A stretch of DNA of 15,398 bases, taken from assembly GCA_023389575.1 (NCBI GenBank), contig JAEWEG010000056.1, positions 1 to 15,398 of the forward strand, read 5' to 3'. Below the pieces are notes generated by a model, which was not told where the DNA came from, ran no database searches, and worked only from the letters and a program-made list of their open reading frames with translations. Shown here one piece after another: positions 1 through 6,561 of the stretch (positions are counted from its first letter, which is position 1; each line of letters starts with the position of its first letter). Source of the stretch: Chloroflexota bacterium. Its GTDB lineage: Bacteria > Chloroflexota > Chloroflexia > Thermomicrobiales > UBA6265. A program made the translations under genes and the position numbers.

Positions 1-208
1 ACCGTCCTGATCAGGCTGGATCGTCCCGCACGACCCGGTCTGGTCCGCGTGGCGCTGGCGACGTCCATCCGTCCAAGAAAAAGAGCAGACCCGGTTCCCG
101 GATGGGGGTTGCAAAGATGGTTACTAATCGGCATGCGATGGCACCGCTCCACGCAATACGTGCCGGTGTATGGCCTTCCCCGCGTTGGCCGTGCGACGGT
201 CACGTCAC
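1..208. other. Non-coding or unassignable left edge
   Basis: No convincing gene is visible in this stretch downstream of the oxidoreductase stop. Plus-strand frames 1 and 3 are open for part of it, but the translations are Arg/Pro-rich and match no family I recognise, as expected of GC-rich non-coding sequence. No tRNA-like cloverleaf could be found. The only supported element is the weak minus-strand terminator listed separately. Confidence 0.5.
75..103 (-). terminator. Weak intrinsic terminator candidate after the oxidoreductase operon
   Basis: Read on the minus strand, ATCCGG-GAA-CCGGGT (103 down to 89) forms a 6-bp stem with one G-U pair and a 3-base loop. CTGCTC and then TTTTTCTT follow (82 down to 75). 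It lies about 105 bp past the stop of the Gfo/Idh gene. The stem is short and the T-run starts 6 bases after it, so this is only a candidate. Confidence 0.35.
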
Positions 209-1213
209 CTAAAGCCCGCTCCAGTCGATGGTCACCTCCCGGTCGGCCTCGGCGGACGCGATCATCGCCTCGGCCGCGACCACGGCGTTGAGCCCATCGC
301 GGGGCGTCACCACCGGTTGCTCCATGCGCCCTTCGGCCATCAGCACGAAGTGGGCCAGTTCCGCCTGGAGCGCTCCGGCGATACCGTCGTGGCCCAGCGG
401 CTGGTAGCCGATTTCGGGGACAAGCGTCCTGCCCGGCGTCAGCGTCCGCAGTCCCGGCGATCCAAGGTCTATCGAGGCGCTGCCACGCGTTCCGGTCACC
501 GAGAAGGTGTCGGCGCACTCCATACCAGTGTCGTCCGGCATCATCCAGGTCGCCTCGAACGTCGCCAGGCAACCGCCCGGGAAGGCGAATGTTCCCCAAA
601 TGCCATACACGCCGTCATCGGATCGGTCCAGCTGGTGCCAGGCCCGGACACTCACCGGCCGCTCGCCCAGCAGCCAGAGACAGGCATCGATATCGTGGAT
701 CGCCGTAACCAGCGCCGGGTGACACCGGCCATAGGTATCGAGCGTGGCGCGTGGCCGGTTGCGGCTGGCATGAATCGCGGCGACCTGGCCAAGCTCCCCA
801 GCGCCGACCTGCCGTCTGAGCGCCTGGAAGCGCGTCTCGAACCGCACGATGTGGCCCGGCATCAGCCGGCCCGCCGATGTCTCCGCCGCCCTCACGATGG
901 CCAGGGCATCCTCGCGCGTGGTGGCAAGAGGTTTCTCGACCAGCACATGCTTTCCGGCGGCGAGCGCGGCGAAGGACGGTTCCACGTGCCGCGACTCCTC
1001 GGTCGCCACCGTGACCGCGTCCACGCTCGGGTGCGCGCACAACGCCTCGGCCGAGTCGAACCAGGCCGGGATTCCGTACCGGCGAGCAACCTGCTCGGCA
1101 TGGGCCAGGTTCCGCGAGGCCACCGCCTCGACCCGGACACCGGGGATGCCCTGGAACGCCTGGATTTGATATTCGCCGAACGCGCCCAGCCCAATGACGC
1201 CGATTCCGATCAT
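209..1213 (-). CDS. Gfo/Idh/MocA family NAD(P)-dependent oxidoreductase
   Basis: The 334-residue protein has the layout of the Gfo/Idh/MocA family, cytoplasmic dehydrogenases that oxidise or reduce sugars, inositols and related polyols with NAD(P). The N-terminal Rossmann fold starts MIGIGVIGLGAFGE, with the GxGxxG glycines at residues 8, 10 and 13. The family EKP motif is at 93-95, where the Lys usually contacts substrate and nicotinamide. A His-Asp pair in AIHDID (H173, D174) fits the usual catalytic histidine region. The C-terminal half (about 125-334) is the alpha/beta substrate domain. The frame is open 27 codons further upstream, but the ATG at 1213 has a GGGAGA ribosome binding site and begins the Rossmann strand exactly. 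It is the last gene of a three-gene minus-strand set, 40 bp after the MBL hydrolase. The substrate cannot be told. Confidence 0.9.
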   Translation of the reverse strand: MIGIGVIGLGAFGEYQIQAFQGIPGVRVEAVASRNLAHAEQVARRYGIPAWFDSAEALCAHPSVDAVTVATEESRHVEPSFAALAAGKHVLVEKPLATTREDALAIVRAAETSAGRLMPGHIVRFETRFQALRRQVGAGELGQVAAIHASRNRPRATLDTYGRCHPALVTAIHDIDACLWLLGERPVSVRAWHQLDRSDDGVYGIWGTFAFPGGCLATFEATWMMPDDTGMECADTFSVTGTRGSASIDLGSPGLRTLTPGRTLVPEIGYQPLGHDGIAGALQAELAHFVLMAEGRMEQPVVTPRDGLNAVVAAEAMIASAEADREVTIDWSGL

Positions 1214-1253
1214 GCAGTTCTCCCGTATGGAATTCCGTAAGGTCGGAATCGCC

Positions 1254-1997
1254 CTAGAATGCCAATTGTGGTGGCGGGAGCATCTGTGAGACATGCTCCA
1301 TCGCCGAGTAGATGTGGTTGTAGCCCCGGCTGACGGACACCGCGCCGTGACCGGGATAGAGGCCGTCTGGCCTCGCCCGCGCCAGCCGACGAACGCTCTC
1401 GCAGGATTGGGTTACCGAACAGTCCCAGATGTCCTGCAGCAGGATCCGGCCGGTGGCGAAGATGGCGTCGCCACTGAACAGGTCCGTCCCGCCGGGCCGG
1501 CGCAGCAGGTAGGAGAGATGACCGCCGCAATGCCCCGGCGTCTCGATCACCTCGACTTCGAGTGATCCCACCGGAAAGCGGTCGCCTTCCCGCAGTGCCC
1601 TCGCCACCGGGCAGTCCTGGAACACGTAGCCCTCGGGATATCCGCCGACCTCCTTCGCCCGGTCGAGACTGATGGCGTGCTCGTCGCCATCTCGCACGTA
1701 TTGGGCCGCCGGGGGCGATGCCCACACCTCGAGATCGAGCGCGTCGCGCAGCGCGCGGGTACCTCCGGCGTGATCGCCGTGGGCGTGGGTCAGGAGGAGC
1801 GTCCGGATGGCGCTCCGGGGCACGCCGGAGCGGTCGATCTGCTCCAGGATCGGCTCGACATCCACCCCCGCCCCCGCGTCGATGATCGCGGCCTCGTCGC
1901 CGTCGTGGATGAGGTAGATGTGGCAATCCAGCTGGTGCGTGAGATTGAACCCCACTCCCCCGCTGCCGATCAGCGCGATCTGGTCGGTCAATCGCAT
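1254..1997 (-). CDS. MBL-fold metallo-hydrolase (glyoxalase II-like)
   Basis: The 247-residue protein carries the full metallo-beta-lactamase-fold metal site. H71-A-H73-G-D75-H76 is the HxHxDH motif, H156 lies in TPGH, D177 in SGDAIF, and H217 in the C-terminal YPGHG. These are the ligands of a dinuclear zinc or iron centre, as in glyoxalase II and related hydrolases. There is no signal peptide, so it should be cytoplasmic. The ATG at 1997 follows a GGAGGG ribosome binding site. It sits 32 bp after the M20 hydrolase and 40 bp before the oxidoreductase, which suggests one transcript. With an amidohydrolase and a dehydrogenase as partners it may cleave a thioester or lactone in a catabolic route, but its substrate cannot be read from the sequence. 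Confidence 0.88.
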   Translation of the reverse strand: MRLTDQIALIGSGGVGFNLTHQLDCHIYLIHDGDEAAIIDAGAGVDVEPILEQIDRSGVPRSAIRTLLLTHAHGDHAGGTRALRDALDLEVWASPPAAQYVRDGDEHAISLDRAKEVGGYPEGYVFQDCPVARALREGDRFPVGSLEVEVIETPGHCGGHLSYLLRRPGGTDLFSGDAIFATGRILLQDIWDCSVTQSCESVRRLARARPDGLYPGHGAVSVSRGYNHIYSAMEHVSQMLPPPQLAF

Positions 1998-2029
1998 GGC
2001 CGCGTCCCTCCAGTGATGTGTGAGGCGGC

Positions 2030-3178
2030 TCAGGCCCTGAACCGCTCGGCCAAACCTCGGTAGAACGCCACCGCCGCGACCAGGTCCTCGACCGGCACGA
2101 ATTCGGTGACGCTGTGCGCGTTGTCGATCGAGCCCGGTCCATACACGATGGCCGGTATCCCCGCCGCCGCGAACTTGCTGGCGTCCGAGCCATACGGAAC
2201 ACGCACCGGCGATCCCGACCCGCCGAGCGCGGCGTTCACCGCGCCTCCCAGGGCCACGACCGGATCGCTGGCTGAGGTCGCAAGCGGGTCACCCACGAAC
2301 CAGGGTTCGGGTCGTTCGATCGTGATCGCCGGATTTGCCGCTCGCACGTCTTCCAGCGTCTGGTCGATCTCGGCCAGGGCACCCTGGGCTGTCTGCCCCG
2401 GTGTGATCCGCCGGTCGTAGTTGATGGTGCAGCGCTCGGGCACCACGTTGATCCCGCTGCCGCCTTCGATCAGGCTGACGGTGAGCGAGCCATTCTCGGC
2501 CGCGCCACCGGGGCTCGACGCGAGTTTTGCATTCACCGCGGCCAGGGCCTGGATCACCGCCGCCATGCCCTCGATGGCGTTGATGCCCTCACCCGCCACG
2601 GACGTGTGGGCGGCCCGGCCGATCACCGAGATCTCGCCCCGCACGCAGCCGTTGTGCTCGAACACCACCTGGCAACTGGTCGGTTCGCCAATCACGGCGG
2701 CATCGGCCTGTCCGCCGCCGTCGACGTGGGCTCGCGCCCCCGCCCCACTCGTTTCCTCGTCCACCGCCGCGATCAGTTCGACCGTGCAGGAGAGCGTGGT
2801 CCCGGCGGCGACCAGTTCCTCGATGGCGACCATCATCGCCGCCAGCGAGCCCTTCGTGTCGCAGGAACCCCTGCCCGTCACCCGGCCATCGACGACGGTT
2901 GGCGCGAACGGCGCCTCCATGCCGGTCACACCGACCGTGTCCATGTGCGCCTCGAAGGCGAGCACGGGTGCGCCAGCCGGACCCGCCAGCCGCGCCACCA
3001 CATTGTCCCGGCCGGGAAACACGGTCTGCCGCCGCGCCTCCAGCCCCAGCGCCGTCGCCCATGCCTCGACGTGGTCGGCCATCGCCGCTTCCCCACTGCT
3101 CTGGGGGTCGTAGATCGGATTTACCGATGGCAGGGCGACCAGGCCGGCCAGCACCTCCACCACGCGCGTATTAGCCAC
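2030..3178 (-). CDS. M20 family metallohydrolase (ArgE/DapE/carboxypeptidase G2-like)
   Basis: The 382-residue protein has the M20 peptidase/deacylase architecture: a catalytic domain interrupted by a dimerisation domain at about 180-295. Metal-site residues are visible in order: H78 and D80 (AHMDTV), D107 (GSCDTKG), E141-E142 (VDEET, general base and ligand), E165 (GEPTS) and C-terminal H355 (DNAHSV). H191 in GRAAHTS is the conserved dimer-domain histidine that completes the partner's active site. Such enzymes hydrolyse N-acyl amino acids or small peptides with two zinc ions. The start is a GTG at 3178 behind a GGGAG site. It is the first gene of the minus-strand set with the MBL hydrolase and Gfo/Idh oxidoreductase. 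No other arginine or lysine biosynthesis gene is adjacent, so neither argE nor dapE is assigned. Confidence 0.9.
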   Translation of the reverse strand: MANTRVVEVLAGLVALPSVNPIYDPQSSGEAAMADHVEAWATALGLEARRQTVFPGRDNVVARLAGPAGAPVLAFEAHMDTVGVTGMEAPFAPTVVDGRVTGRGSCDTKGSLAAMMVAIEELVAAGTTLSCTVELIAAVDEETSGAGARAHVDGGGQADAAVIGEPTSCQVVFEHNGCVRGEISVIGRAAHTSVAGEGINAIEGMAAVIQALAAVNAKLASSPGGAAENGSLTVSLIEGGSGINVVPERCTINYDRRITPGQTAQGALAEIDQTLEDVRAANPAITIERPEPWFVGDPLATSASDPVVALGGAVNAALGGSGSPVRVPYGSDASKFAAAGIPAIVYGPGSIDNAHSVTEFVPVEDLVAAVAFYRGLAERFRA

Positions 3179-3194
3179 ACTTCACTCCCGGGAA

Positions 3195-3242
3195 CGTTCG
3201 AACGCTTTGCGGCATTCTCAGGCAATCCGCTCCGGTGGGCAA
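3195..3242 (-). promoter_or_regulatory. Candidate promoter with palindrome for the M20/MBL/oxidoreductase operon
   Basis: On the minus strand TTGCCC (3242-3237) and GAGAAT (3219-3214) are 17 bp apart and each matches the sigma70 consensus at 4 of 6 positions. The predicted start near 3207 runs straight into the perfect palindrome CGTTCGAACG (3195-3204), which overlaps a second one, GAACGTTC (3192-3199). An operator just inside the transcript is a plausible reading. It lies between the hairpin of the previous unit and the GTG of the M20 gene. Confidence 0.35.
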
Positions 3243-3269
3243 TTCGGCAGGACGCTCGACGTACACGCC

Positions 3270-3301
3270 GGGACCCCATCGCCGGGCAGCGATGGGGTCC
3301 C
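3270..3301 (-). terminator. Perfect 13-bp hairpin ending the hydrolase/LPxTG unit
   Basis: GGGACCCCATCGC (3270-3282) and GCGATGGGGTCCC (3289-3301) are exact reverse complements around the 6-base loop CGGGCA. The hairpin lies 29 bp past the minus-strand stop at 3331 and well before the M20 start, where a transcript end is expected. No T-run follows on the minus strand, so it may act with Rho or as a 3'-end-stabilising hairpin. Confidence 0.65.
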
Positions 3302-3330
3302 GAACGCAGGTGTGATGATGCAGGCTGGAA

Positions 3331-3969
3331 CTACTGCCTGTATCTGGCCAGGGTGTGGATGCCGGCCCCTGACAGGCCGAGGGCGAGGGCAATCGCAAGC
3401 GACTTCAGCACGAACGCGTCGCCCAATCGCTGGCCGCTCTCGCTTCCCGCGCCGGTCGAGGGTAGCTCCGAGACGTCGCCCTGGCTGTCGTCATCGTCCA
3501 CTGGAGGCTGGTCGTCCGGTTCATCATCGGGCGGAAACCCATCGTCCGGGAACAGCAGGAACTGGTATTCGGTTCCATTCACGAGATCGAGCTGGCCAGG
3601 GTTTTCGGTCGCGTTGTGGCCCTCGGGAAACGCCGAGGCATCGAGCGCGATCGACACGGACTGCGCCGAACCCACGTCGACCTGGCAGGCTCCAGGCTCG
3701 AGATCGCCGGTGACACAGGTGCCCAGGGTATCGCCAGTCCCCGTATCCGTTATCGTCACCGTCACGCCGTCCAGAGGCTCGGTGGCCTCCAGAAGCTCGG
3801 TGCAGCCAGGCTCCACGCAGATCCGGACCCAGGTTGCCACCCACTGGGACTCCGGAGGTGGTTCATCCTGCGCGGCGGCACTCCCCGCCAGCGCTCCAAA
3901 CGCCGAAACCATCACGACCGCGGCCAACCACAGGTGAACGCGAGGGAACAGAAGGGATGTGGGACGCAT
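3331..3969 (-). CDS. Secreted cell-wall-anchored protein with LPSTG sorting signal
   Basis: Reading from the ATG at 3969 gives a 212-residue protein with a complete export-and-anchor layout. A basic N-terminus and hydrophobic core (residues 11-32) end in GSAAAQDE, a signal peptidase I-like site near 34. Residues 40-140 are a beta-rich domain of unknown family with four cysteines (C51, C56, C85, C95) that could form two disulfides. An acidic proline-rich linker follows (141-166). LPSTG (169-173), a hydrophobic helix (about 187-204) and a basic tail match a sortase signal, although the LPxTG-to-helix spacer is longer than usual. A GGGAGGA ribosome binding site precedes this ATG. The same frame is open upstream into the serine hydrolase with no stop, so a fused product is possible. 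I recognise no specific function; surface attachment is the supported inference. Confidence 0.75.
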   Translation of the reverse strand: MRPTSLLFPRVHLWLAAVVMVSAFGALAGSAAAQDEPPPESQWVATWVRICVEPGCTELLEATEPLDGVTVTITDTGTGDTLGTCVTGDLEPGACQVDVGSAQSVSIALDASAFPEGHNATENPGQLDLVNGTEYQFLLFPDDGFPPDDEPDDQPPVDDDDSQGDVSELPSTGAGSESGQRLGDAFVLKSLAIALALGLSGAGIHTLARYRQ

Positions 3970-5691
3970 GAGACAATCCTCCCGTGGGCCTCGCATTGCA
4001 GGAATGTCCCAGACAGAACGGACGAGTCCGGGTCGGCGAAAGTCGCCGGGGTAGGTCGCGAAGCCACGCCCCTCCAACGTGTCAGCGCTCGTACCCGTTT
4101 CTTTCCCACCAGGCCGACCACCGAACATGGCCCCACGTTGCGATCCCTCGGCGGCCGGATCTGGCGCCAGCAGCCGCCTCGCCTTGGACGCGACGTGGCG
4201 AACCGCGTTGTCCTGGTTGGCGAGCGCGATCACCGTCGCGTCCAGATCCCAGTACATGTCCAGCGCCCCATTGATCCCCGGAGCTCCGCCTGTATGCCCA
4301 ACGATGCGTTCGGAGCCAGACCGGTCGTCGACGAACCCATAGCCATAGCGCACCTCGGGACCGAAGGTAGCCACTTTCCCTTCGATCAGGGTGGCGACGG
4401 TCTCTGGCTTGAGCAGGACGTCCGAGCGCAGCGCCCGGTCGAAGGCGAGCAGGTCCTCCACCGTTGAGTACCCGCCGCCCGCCGACGTGCCGCGTGGAGC
4501 GAGGAACGCGTCGTTCGGCTGCCGTGGCGCGAGGACATCGGCCAGGGTCAGGTCCTCGCGATTGGGCGGAAGCACGAGGGTGTAGCCGATCGCCAGGTCA
4601 GGCGTTACCACATCCCGCTCGAACGAATCGGTCCGGTTCATCCCGGCCGGTTCGAAGACGTGTCGCCGAACGTAATCGAAGTAGTCCTGACCCGAGACCG
4701 CCTCGATGACGAGGCCCAGCACGATGAACCCCGCGTTGCTGTACTCGTGCCGCTCGCCGGGCTCGAACCGGAGCGGCTCGTCGACGAACAGCTCGAGGTA
4801 ATCCCGGAGCGTATGCAACGATTCCTTCTCCTGCTCGTAGCGCGGGCCAAAGATGTCGCCCAGGCCGGAGGTGTGCGTCAGGAGGTGATGAATGGTGACC
4901 TTTTCGGCGACCTCGGTCGGAAAGTCCGGGAGATGGAGCGCGATCGGATCGCTGAAGTCCAGCTTTGCTCTCTCCTGGAGTTGGGCGATCGCCACGGACG
5001 TGAACATCTTGTTCATCGAGCCCAGATTGAAGCGGGTGTCCAACGTATTGGCGATGCCACGATCCAACTCGGCCAGGCCGACCGCCTCCGCGAAAATCGG
5101 TTCGCCCTCGCGAGCCACAAGCACCGCGCCGGAAAAGACATCGGCGGCGGACAGCTTCCCGAGATAGGCCGACATTTCCTCTGCAAGCGTTTCGTCGTCG
5201 ACCGGATGGTCCGCGACCGCTCCAGGAAGCGGCTTGCCGGGCGAGAGATCGATCTGCGGCAAGCCATCCTCGTGGGTCAACCTGGCGGACAACCATTCCT
5301 CACTCAACGTGGTCTCGATCAGGGCGGCGATGCTGGTCTCGGTCGACTCGTCGATCCGGTGAACCAGCAGGTTCCCCATTGGCTTGCTGTTCAGCAGGGT
5401 CGTTGCCGCCAGGGGTTCGGCCATCTCGGCCGGGAAATACGTCTCAAAGTGCGCCAGGAGCCGGTCGGGATCGCCTGAGTTGATCGCATCGATCAGGCTG
5501 GCAAACTCCTGGCCAATCGCGGTGCCGGGGAAGACGACCGGCTGCGAGACGGGGGTTGCCTGGGCAGCTGCCCGGCCAAGAGCCGCTCCAGTACCCGCCC
5601 CAACCGGCGCGGATGCCAGGGCAAGGACTGGGAGAGCGCCACGTAAGGCGGCGCGGCGGCTGAACAAGGTGGACGATGAGAATGTCGACAT
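3331..5691 (-). CDS. Tat-exported serine hydrolase (beta-lactamase class C family), open in frame into the LPxTG gene
   Basis: The ATG at 5691 (AAAGGA upstream) opens a 786-codon frame whose first ~515 residues are a serine hydrolase. An N-terminal twin-arginine-like signal (SRRAALRGALPVLALA) is followed by a small helical domain (about 55-165), often seen before such enzymes. The beta-lactamase/penicillin-binding-type domain (about 170-510) has S225-M-N-K228 (SxxK nucleophile and base), Y317-S-N319 (YxN) and H466-T-G (HTG in place of KTG). These mark esterase, peptidase or DD-peptidase-like members of the family acting outside the cell. The domain ends normally near RRLLAP (510). The next ~64 residues look like translated intergenic sequence, and residue 575 is the start Met of the LPxTG protein. 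One base lost or gained near 4085-4165 would instead end the protein at a TGA at 4084-4082. Stop loss, frameshift and genuine fusion all remain possible. Confidence 0.85.
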   Translation of the reverse strand: MSTFSSSTLFSRRAALRGALPVLALASAPVGAGTGAALGRAAAQATPVSQPVVFPGTAIGQEFASLIDAINSGDPDRLLAHFETYFPAEMAEPLAATTLLNSKPMGNLLVHRIDESTETSIAALIETTLSEEWLSARLTHEDGLPQIDLSPGKPLPGAVADHPVDDETLAEEMSAYLGKLSAADVFSGAVLVAREGEPIFAEAVGLAELDRGIANTLDTRFNLGSMNKMFTSVAIAQLQERAKLDFSDPIALHLPDFPTEVAEKVTIHHLLTHTSGLGDIFGPRYEQEKESLHTLRDYLELFVDEPLRFEPGERHEYSNAGFIVLGLVIEAVSGQDYFDYVRRHVFEPAGMNRTDSFERDVVTPDLAIGYTLVLPPNREDLTLADVLAPRQPNDAFLAPRGTSAGGGYSTVEDLLAFDRALRSDVLLKPETVATLIEGKVATFGPEVRYGYGFVDDRSGSERIVGHTGGAPGINGALDMYWDLDATVIALANQDNAVRHVASKARRLLAPDPAAEGSQRGAMFGGRPGGKETGTSADTLEGRGFATYPGDFRRPGLVRSVWDIPAMRGPREDCLMRPTSLLFPRVHLWLAAVVMVSAFGALAGSAAAQDEPPPESQWVATWVRICVEPGCTELLEATEPLDGVTVTITDTGTGDTLGTCVTGDLEPGACQVDVGSAQSVSIALDASAFPEGHNATENPGQLDLVNGTEYQFLLFPDDGFPPDDEPDDQPPVDDDDSQGDVSELPSTGAGSESGQRLGDAFVLKSLAIALALGLSGAGIHTLARYRQ
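3977..3983 (-). promoter_or_regulatory. Strong ribosome binding site deciding an internal start
   Basis: On the minus strand GGGAGGA lies 7 bases before the ATG at 3969. It is a near-ideal Shine-Dalgarno sequence placed inside a continuous open frame, immediately before a signal peptide. It is the main evidence that the LPxTG protein is translated as its own gene even though no stop separates it from the hydrolase. Confidence 0.75.
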
Positions 5692-5830
5692 GGCTGCATT
5701 CCTTTCGGCGAGTTGCCAGAATCCGGCCCCACCTGGAGCCGGAGGGGAGTCCGACCGGCATCACTGGAGGTCGGAACCACCCACGTCCTCACTCTGGCGT
5801 CTGGACCGTTAGGTCGCGGTCACGGATCGC

Positions 5831-5862
5831 CTTACCCCGGCCTAACCCCGCTGCTGTACTGT
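5831..5862 (+). promoter_or_regulatory. Direct-repeat response-regulator box and possible -10
   Basis: CTTACCCCG (5831-5839) and CTAACCCCG (5842-5850) are near-identical direct repeats with an 11-bp period, the geometry typical of OmpR/PhoB dimer sites. TACTGT (5857-5862) could serve as a -10, which would put the repeats across the -35 region as an activator site. They lie 54 bp before the response regulator ATG, so autoregulation is a reasonable guess. The same 212-bp gap must also hold the promoter of the divergent serine hydrolase. Confidence 0.4.
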
Positions 5863-5903
5863 GGGAACCAGACGTCAGACAGGCGGTACCCGAGGTGGAA
5901 CGC

Positions 5904-6560
5904 ATGCGATTGCTGATAGTGGAAGACGACCGTGCCCTGGCCGATACGCTCGCCGCTGGGCTGCGGCACGAGGGGTACCTGGTCGACGTGGCAAACGATG
6001 GCGCCAGGGCGTTGACCTGGCTGGATGATCACCCCGTCGATGTCGTGATCCTCGACCGCGACCTGCCCGTGGTGCACGGAGATACCGTCTGCCGCACCCT
6101 CGTGGCCGATGGCAATCCGGCCCGGATCCTGATGCTGACCGCCGCATCGTCGCTCGACAATCTCGTCAACGGCTTCGAACTCGGCGCGGACGACTATCTC
6201 GCAAAGCCATTCGCCTACGTCGAACTTCGCGCCCGGATCGAAGCACTCGGGCGTCGCTCCCACGACGGCGGAGCCACGATCCTGGAAAGGGGAGAGATCA
6301 GGATCGACACCCGTCGCCAGGTCGCGGAACGGCGGGGGATGCCACTCCAACTGACGCCGAAAGAGTTCGGGATTCTGCGCGAACTCGTCGCCGCCAATGG
6401 CGCCTACCGGACGGGAACCAACCTGCTCGACGCCGTCTGGGACGATCCATTCGACCGCACCACCGATGTCGTCAAGGTGGTCATCCATTCCCTGCGCCGG
6501 AAGCTCGGCGAAGACTCCGTGATCGAGACAGTCGCCGGTTTCGGTTACCGGATTCCCTGA
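5904..6560 (+). CDS. OmpR-family two-component response regulator
   Basis: The 218-residue protein has a receiver domain (1-115) and an OmpR/PhoB winged-helix DNA-binding domain (about 125-218). Receiver residues are all present: acidic pocket D8-D9 (VEDD), phosphoacceptor D51 (ILDRDLP), T79 and K101 (AKPF). The effector part has the typical LTPKEFGIL segment (150-158), a recognition helix region TTDVVKVVIHSLRRKL (186-201), and the wing ending GFGYRI. The frame is open upstream of 5904, but this ATG has GAGGTGG five bases before it and starts the first receiver strand. One base separates its stop from the kinase start, so the two are translationally linked. It presumably controls target promoters on phosphorylation; the divergent serine hydrolase is the nearest candidate. 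Confidence 0.95.
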   Translation: MRLLIVEDDRALADTLAAGLRHEGYLVDVANDGARALTWLDDHPVDVVILDRDLPVVHGDTVCRTLVADGNPARILMLTAASSLDNLVNGFELGADDYLAKPFAYVELRARIEALGRRSHDGGATILERGEIRIDTRRQVAERRGMPLQLTPKEFGILRELVAANGAYRTGTNLLDAVWDDPFDRTTDVVKVVIHSLRRKLGEDSVIETVAGFGYRIP

Positions 6561-6561
6561 G

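Noticed and set aside
170..1240. 356-codon plus-strand open frame opposite the Gfo/Idh gene
   Set aside because: It is Arg/His-rich with no family signature, while the opposite strand has the Rossmann and EKP motifs.
2606..3937. 443-codon plus-strand open frame spanning two minus-strand genes
   Set aside because: It crosses the M20 start, the terminator hairpin and the LPxTG gene and has no domain or start signal.
3912..4136. Small minus-strand frame between the hydrolase and LPxTG genes
   Set aside because: It is in a shifted frame that overlaps the LPxTG start, with no family signature. It is probably just an alternative reading of the stop-less junction.
5722..5774. Short inverted repeats TCCGGC/GCCGGA and CCGACC/GGTCGG upstream of the serine hydrolase
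   Set aside because: Six-base GC-rich arms with 10-12 base loops are common by chance at this base composition and show no further supporting signal.
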